Shown: piece by piece, positions 59,586 through 64,000 of the stretch
Layout of the letters: each line of letters opens with the position of its first letter
Numbering within the stretch: the stretch's first letter is position 1
NCBI GenBank assembly: GCA_023447635.1
Contig: JAEXNA010000100.1
Location: forward strand, 1-64,000
DNA: 64,000 nt
Direction: 5' to 3'
DNA from: Vulcanimicrobiota bacterium
Lineage (GTDB): Bacteria; Vulcanimicrobiota; Xenobia; Xenobiales; JADMJV01
Notes under the pieces: generated by a model
What the model was told of the DNA's origin: nothing
What the model saw: the letters and a program-made list of their open reading frames with translations, nothing else
Database searches by the model: none
Made by a program: the position numbers and the translations under genes

Positions 59586-60554
59586 ATGGCAGCACACGCG
59601 GCATTGAGCCCTTTCAAAACAGCTTTCCAGGACTTTCGCGAAGAAGACGCCCCGCAGAAGGCGGCCGCCCTGTCGTTTTATGCGGTGACCGCCATTCCGC
59701 CGCTGGCGGTTTTGCTGACGGCTATCCTGGGCCTCGTGTACTCTGGGCCGCAGGCCGCTCAGGAGTTGGTCGGCCAGGTTACCTCGCTGTTTGGTCAGCA
59801 GACCGGTGATACCATCGCCGAAATTCTGCAGCGACGCGACGAGTCGTCGAATGGCACCGCCGCCATCGGCGGCCTGGTCGTCTTGCTGATGGGCGCCAGC
59901 GGTTTCTTCGTCGAACTGCAGAAGGCGCTGAACTCGGTCTGGGGCGTGCAGCCCGACCCGAACGCCTCCTGGAAGAGCACCATCGTCAAACGCTTGATGA
60001 GTATGACCGTGGTGCTGGGGACCGGATTCTTACTGCTGGTTTCTCTGCTTGTTTCTACGGTGATCGCCGTCGCCAGCAGTTGGATGGAGGCTAAGCTGGG
60101 CCTGAGCCCCGCTTTTGCCAGCCTGGCCGAAGTAGGCCTGGGGTTCGCTATGATCACCGGTATGTTCGCCTTGATTTTCAAATATCTGCCCGACGCCAAT
60201 ATCCCCTGGAGCGACGTTGGTCGCGGCGCCGCCACGACCGCGCTGCTCTTCATGGTGGGTAAGTTTGCTCTCGGCTGGTATCTCGGAAGGAGCAACTTCA
60301 CCGCCGACTACGGCAGCGCCGGTGCCCTGGTGCTGATTCTGTTCTGGGTCTACTATTCCAGCATGATCCTGCTCTTCGGGGCCGAGATCACTCAGGCTCA
60401 GGCCGAGGCGCGCGGCCATCAGGTGGTGCCTCAGAAACATGCCCGCATGGCCACGGACAGCCCTAGAGTCTCTCGCAAAGGCGCTCGGCGGACCCGCCCC
60501 GTCACTGACAGCGAAGGAGAGGGCTACCGCTCGAGCGGTCGCGCTCTAGCTTAG
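59586..60554 (+). CDS. YihY/BrkB-family membrane protein
   Basis: The 322-residue protein has six predicted transmembrane segments and the family pattern KAAALSFYAVTAIPPLAVLL, GASGFFVELQKALNSVWGVQ and FKYLPDANIPWSDVGRGAAT, then LVLILFWVYYSSMILLFGAE. The family was once called ribonuclease BN, a name no longer supported. Its physiological role is unclear. The last 50 residues are basic and cytoplasmic. A start upstream of 59586 would add a non-conserved extension. Confidence 0.9.
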   Translation: MAAHAALSPFKTAFQDFREEDAPQKAAALSFYAVTAIPPLAVLLTAILGLVYSGPQAAQELVGQVTSLFGQQTGDTIAEILQRRDESSNGTAAIGGLVVLLMGASGFFVELQKALNSVWGVQPDPNASWKSTIVKRLMSMTVVLGTGFLLLVSLLVSTVIAVASSWMEAKLGLSPAFASLAEVGLGFAMITGMFALIFKYLPDANIPWSDVGRGAATTALLFMVGKFALGWYLGRSNFTADYGSAGALVLILFWVYYSSMILLFGAEITQAQAEARGHQVVPQKHARMATDSPRVSRKGARRTRPVTDSEGEGYRSSGRALA

Positions 60555-60566
60555 AGACCTCTCCCC

Positions 60567-61919
60567 ATGAGACCCTCGCGCGCCAAGATACGGCTCATCG
60601 TAACCATCCTATTCCTGCTGGTGCTCGTGGTCGGCTCCTGGTGGCAGCTCAAGGGTGGGCCTCCTCGTAAGATCGTGTTCGCCGCTGGCGACAAAGGGGG
60701 CGCTTACTACCAGTTGGCGCTGCGCTATCAAGAAGAGTTGGCCAGAAGCGGCCTCGAGGTGCAGGTTCTCGAGACCAAAGGCTCGGTCGAGAATCTGCAA
60801 CTCGTCGAGGACGGTCGGGCCGACATCGCCTTCGCCCAGAGTGGCCTCAAGGGGCGCGACCGGGGCGACCTGCGCTCGCTGGGCGCCATGTTCTTCGAAC
60901 CCGTCTGGATATTTCAGAGGGGAGCTACCCGGGGCAACGAGATGTCAGGCCTCAAAGGGAAGCGTGTCGCCATCGGAGAGCTTGGTAGTGGAACGCGCGA
61001 AGTGGCCATGACTTTGCTCAACGACAACAAGTTGAGCAGCCAGGTCAAGCTGGTCAGCGTAGGGGGAGAGAAAGCCAGGGACCTGCTGCTGGCCAGAGAG
61101 CTGGATGCTCTTTTCCTGGTCGGCGCCCCGTCGATCGCGACCGTGAAGCAGCTTGCCAACACGGACGGCATCTCGATGATTCAGTTGACCAGGGCCAAAG
61201 CGTACTCTCGCTACCACGGGTCCTTGACCGACGTGACCCTGTTTCGCGGGATGCTGAATCTGGCCACGGATATCCCCCGAACGGACCGGCAGATGGTGGC
61301 CACTTCGGCCAACCTGGTGGTCAGCGACCGCTTCCATTACGCTCTGGTCACTCTGGTGCTGCAGACCGCCAAAAAGATCCACCGCCCGGCCGGAGCGTTC
61401 AACCTGGAAGGGGCGTTCCCGGCCGCGCGTCCCAACACTTTCCCCCTGGTCTCCGAGGCCCAGGAGTTCTACAACAAAGGGCCGTCGTTCTTCTATCGCA
61501 ATCTGCCGTTCTTCGTCGCCGCCAATCTGGACCGGCTGATCTTTTTCCTGCTGCCGCTGATCACGCTGCTGTTCCCCTTATCGAAGATTCTGCCGCCCTT
61601 CCTGGACTGGCTGCAGAACCGCGACATCAACCGGCTGCAGGGCGAACTGGCCCATTTGGAACTGAACCGCGAGGGGCTGGATCGGGGGCAGGCGAGGGAG
61701 AAGCTGGAAGCGCTGCGGGACGACATCTGGGAGCTCAAAAAGATGCCGCCCGACCATCAGAACGACGTGTTTTTGCTGCAGTTGCGCTACGAGCGGCTGC
61801 AGAGCGAGCTAGGGCAAAAGGAAGAGGACCGCCCGACCCCGTTCGGCCGCGCGAAGCGGCGCCCGGAACCTGACGGTCCTCCGACCGAGAGCGAGCAGGC
61901 CGGTCCGCCGCGCGAGTGA
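60567..61919 (+). CDS. TAXI-family solute receptor with membrane tail and coiled coil
   Basis: The first 310 residues are a TAXI-type (TRAP) solute-binding protein: an N-terminal membrane segment (9-25), FAAGDKGGAYYQLALRYQEE, VLETKGSVENLQLVEDGRAD and IGELGSGTREVAMTLL. After this come a second membrane helix (about 322-342, LDRLIFFLLPLITLLFPLS) and a C-terminal coiled coil of about 75 residues. This makes the protein membrane-tethered at both ends, unlike free periplasmic receptors. No TRAP permease genes are adjacent. The stop codon TGA lies inside the first GTGAGC repeat. Confidence 0.82.
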   Translation: MRPSRAKIRLIVTILFLLVLVVGSWWQLKGGPPRKIVFAAGDKGGAYYQLALRYQEELARSGLEVQVLETKGSVENLQLVEDGRADIAFAQSGLKGRDRGDLRSLGAMFFEPVWIFQRGATRGNEMSGLKGKRVAIGELGSGTREVAMTLLNDNKLSSQVKLVSVGGEKARDLLLARELDALFLVGAPSIATVKQLANTDGISMIQLTRAKAYSRYHGSLTDVTLFRGMLNLATDIPRTDRQMVATSANLVVSDRFHYALVTLVLQTAKKIHRPAGAFNLEGAFPAARPNTFPLVSEAQEFYNKGPSFFYRNLPFFVAANLDRLIFFLLPLITLLFPLSKILPPFLDWLQNRDINRLQGELAHLELNREGLDRGQAREKLEALRDDIWELKKMPPDHQNDVFLLQLRYERLQSELGQKEEDRPTPFGRAKRRPEPDGPPTESEQAGPPRE

Positions 61920-62008
61920 GCCTGAGCTCACTCGGCGGTGAGCCGGCTCATGGAGCGGTGAGCTTGGGCTCACTCTGCCGTGAGCCTGGGCTCACGAGGC
62001 AGTGAGCT
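61914..62008. repeat. Five GTGAGC/GCTCAC palindrome units, about 21-bp period
   Basis: GTGAGC starts at 61916, 61938, 61958, 61980 and 62002. Most are followed after two to four bases by GCTCAC, giving small palindromes such as GTGAGC-CTGG-GCTCAC. The period is half of the 42-base unit at 55531-55660, and the sequence is the same, so both are one repeat family. The stop codon of the TAXI-type gene is in the first unit. Confidence 0.85.
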
Positions 62009-62221
62009 TGAAAGCTCGCCGTGCTCCGTTTGGACAGCGTGGTGTTCAAATAGAGCACCAAAGATTCGCCCTGGCTGATTGAAAGCTCGCGGTGCTCCGT
62101 TTGGACACCGTGGTGTCCAAATAGGGCACCAAAGATTCGCCTTGGCTGATTGAAAGCTCGCGGTGCTCCGTTTGGACACCGTGGTGTCCAAATAGAGCAC
62201 CAAAGATTCGCCCTGGCCGAC
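62009..62221. repeat. Three tandem 71-bp repeats with nested palindromes
   Basis: TGAAAGCTCG starts at 62009, 62080 and 62151, a 71-base period. Units two and three contain TTTGGACACC-GT-GGTGTCCAAA, perfect 10-base arms at 62100-62121 and 62171-62192; in unit one two positions differ. Outer arms GGTGCTC/GAGCACC (62162-62168 and 62195-62201) extend the fold to 40 bases. The array lies in the convergent gap between the TAXI-type gene and the antiporter gene. There is no real gene in it, although minus-strand frames stay open. Confidence 0.9.
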
Positions 62222-62233
62222 CGAAGCTCGCGC

Positions 62234-64000
62234 CTACTCTCCGCTGAGCGGGTGTTCGCCGGCGCGGAAGATCAGTACGGAGGGCAGCTGCTCGACCCAG
62301 GCGCTCTCCGTGGTCTTCAGCGTGATCCAGCGAGCCAGCGAGACCACCGTCAGCTCCATCTTCTCCCAGAACTCCGGGTTCAGCTGGTCCGAAGCGACCT
62401 TGACGACGCTGTCCGTCCAGGGAGCCCCCTCCGGTGGTGTCCACAGCCCGTTCGGGTCGAACACGAACAGTTGCTCCGTCCCGTTGTTCAGCAGACGTCG
62501 CAGCAGCGGCTGAAGGTCGCCGTCGCGCTCGTTGAAGACGGGGAAGAACACGTTGCGGGCGCCCCGGAAGCCACGGTCGAGCAGGATCCCCAGGTGGGGC
62601 TGGACCTGCTCGATCAGCTCCTTGATCACTCCGCCCAGTTCGTTGTCGGAAAAGAGACCGCGGGAAGCTCCGACCAGGACCATCTCATAGGTCCCGGTGT
62701 TGGCCTCCTCTACAATGGTCTCGTCGATGTCGTCGTTGGCCCGATACATCGTGCTCAAGGGCACACCCAGTTGGGTCGCCGTCTGGCGCACCTCTTCAAA
62801 GGCCGCTCGTTCGAACTCCGAAGCCTGCAAAGGGCTGACCTCGCTGCTGGGCGTCATATGAAGGGCGGTGACCGGGGTCGAGCCGCCGTTGCCGCTGAGC
62901 CTGCGGGCCAGGTCTAGCAGTAGCGAACCGCGACGCGGCGGTCCAAAGGAGAGCAGGATCTTCGACCCCGCACCGCCATCGAGTTCGCCTTTGACGTAGA
63001 ACCGTTTCTCCAGGAAGTCCAGAGCAGGTCCCGTCATGACCGTAGTGGCCAGCGCCATCATCACCATCATGGTGAACACCTCGGCCGATAGCACACCCAG
63101 GTCGTAGCCGATGTTCAGCACCACCAGTTCCATCAGACCGCGAGTGTTCATCAGCACGCCGATGACCAGACTGTCCTTCCAGGGCAGTCCCATGAAGCGC
63201 GCCGCCAGAGCGCTGCCCACCAGCTTGCCAGTGACCGCCACGCTGATCACGGCCAGGCAGACCAGCCAAAGCTTCGGGCTGGAGAGCAGCCCCAGTTCGG
63301 TGCGCAAGCCGGTGAAGACAAAGAACAGTGGCAGCAGAAGAACCATCGCCACATCTTCGACCCGCTCGGTCAGAATGCGGCGGAAGTTGGGGTCTTCCGG
63401 CATGATCGCGCCGGCCAGAAAAGCGCCGAACAGAGCGTGAATTCCGATAATCTCGGTGCTCCACGAGGACAGCAGAAGAATGGTAAAGATCAGCGCCATA
63501 ACCGGCTTGCTCAGCGTCTCTTCGCTGGGATAAAGGCGGCTGAGTCGGGTCAAGAAAGGGGCCACCCCTTTGAGCATGACGGCCAGGTAGATTAGGGTCA
63601 GGATCAGGGTGAAGATGGCCGACGTGAACGTCCCCGCCGACACGATGGCCACCACGGCAGCCAGCAAACACCACGCGGTCACGTCGTCGGCGGCCGCGCA
63701 GGTGATGGCGATGGTGCCCACCGAGGTGCGTGTCATATTGCGCTCCTGGATGATTCGGGCCAGCACCGGGAAGGCGGTGATGCTCATGGCGATCCCCATG
63801 AAAAGGCCAAACGAGACAAAGGAGGTCTCGGCCGGGGCAAACGGCTTGTAGAGCGCTAAGGAAAGGGCGATGCCCAGGAAGAACGGGAAAACGATACTGG
63901 CGTGGCTGATCACCACGGCTTCCCCGGCCTTGTTCTTGATCAGCCCGAGATCGAGCTCGATTCCGATCACGAACATAAACAGCACCAGTCCCACCTGAGC
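62234..64000 (-). CDS. CPA2-family cation/proton antiporter with universal-stress-like tail (partial)
   Basis: The visible 588 residues are the C-terminal part of a monovalent cation:proton antiporter. They include many transmembrane helices (for example VLFMFVIGIELDLGLI, GLFMGIAMSITAFPVLARII and the ion-site-like CAAADDVTAWCL), then LVIGVLMNTRGLMELVVLNI. The last 230 residues are cytoplasmic and hold two USP-like halves (KILLSFGPPRRGSLLLDLAR; YEMVLVGASRGLF; ARNVFFPVFNERD). The start is beyond the window, so length is not known. The stop is just after the 71-bp repeat. Confidence 0.9.
   Translation of the reverse strand, partial: AQVGLVLFMFVIGIELDLGLIKNKAGEAVVISHASIVFPFFLGIALSLALYKPFAPAETSFVSFGLFMGIAMSITAFPVLARIIQERNMTRTSVGTIAITCAAADDVTAWCLLAAVVAIVSAGTFTSAIFTLILTLIYLAVMLKGVAPFLTRLSRLYPSEETLSKPVMALIFTILLLSSWSTEIIGIHALFGAFLAGAIMPEDPNFRRILTERVEDVAMVLLLPLFFVFTGLRTELGLLSSPKLWLVCLAVISVAVTGKLVGSALAARFMGLPWKDSLVIGVLMNTRGLMELVVLNIGYDLGVLSAEVFTMMVMMALATTVMTGPALDFLEKRFYVKGELDGGAGSKILLSFGPPRRGSLLLDLARRLSGNGGSTPVTALHMTPSSEVSPLQASEFERAAFEEVRQTATQLGVPLSTMYRANDDIDETIVEEANTGTYEMVLVGASRGLFSDNELGGVIKELIEQVQPHLGILLDRGFRGARNVFFPVFNERDGDLQPLLRRLLNNGTEQLFVFDPNGLWTPPEGAPWTDSVVKVASDQLNPEFWEKMELTVVSLARWITLKTTESAWVEQLPSVLIFRAGEHPLSGE

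Noticed and set aside
61970..62203. 77-residue minus-strand open frame
   Set aside because: It lies wholly in the 71-bp repeats and its translation only mirrors their period.
1..64000. tRNA, rRNA genes and known riboswitches
   Set aside because: Reading both strands I found no cloverleaf ends, rRNA segments or recognisable riboswitch cores; a covariance-model scan would be needed to exclude them.

Overview
The window is GC-rich bacterial chromosome with tightly packed genes, many four-base stop/start overlaps and frequent GTG and TTG starts. Lipoproteins, Sec signal peptides, a periplasmic pseudopilin-like protein and a Spy-like protein suggest a Gram-negative-type (diderm) cell. The flagellar gene content, the FliY-like switch protein and a SigH-like sigma factor next to FliA do not fit a standard proteobacterium. 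I cannot name the phylum from sequence alone; a deep-branching candidate lineage is possible but is only an inference.

Positions 99-29160 are a flagellar and chemotaxis supercluster. In order it holds fliD-fliS-fliT-like-cheY (+); fliM-fliY/N, cheX and fliA (-); a sigH-like sigma gene and motAB (+); fliQ-fliR-flhB-flhA-fliJ (-); fliE-flgB-flgC-fliF-fliG-fliH (+); a hybrid histidine kinase and a degenerate GGDEF protein (-), followed by a 52-bp tandem repeat; then fliI-fliK-flgD-flgE and a second motA/motB-type stator pair (+). The basal body, export gate, switch, hook and two stator sets are encoded here. Flagellin, fliP, fliO, flgK/L and flgG are not in the window.

Positions 29174-41913 carry signalling and cell-envelope genes: a NarL-type two-component pair, a PhoB/PhoR-type pair divergent from a CreD-like membrane protein, a three-gene unit with a PfpI/DJ-1 protein, and a run of secreted, mostly unrecognised proteins including a lipoprotein and a duplicated pseudopilin-like protein.

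Positions 41987-45590 are an accessory stretch: a second 52-bp repeat locus, an HNH endonuclease gene, and a lower-GC segment with three consecutive minus-strand genes broken by an in-frame stop or frameshifts.

Positions 45589-51127 are a ureide (purine) degradation cluster: allantoinase, a secreted alpha/beta hydrolase on the other strand, an allantoicase-OHCU decarboxylase fusion, 5-hydroxyisourate hydrolase, and a membrane urate oxidase with a cytochrome c tail. Together they can take urate to ureidoglycolate and urea. A metallo-beta-lactamase/cyclic-nucleotide-binding protein is coupled to its end.

Positions 53328-64000 hold a mixture: a YdjM-like membrane hydrolase, a divergent pair of secreted cyanophycinase and isoaspartyl peptidase (extracytoplasmic cyanophycin breakdown), a DHH phosphoesterase, a YihY protein, a TAXI-type solute receptor, two further palindromic repeat families, and a CPA2 antiporter gene cut by the window edge.
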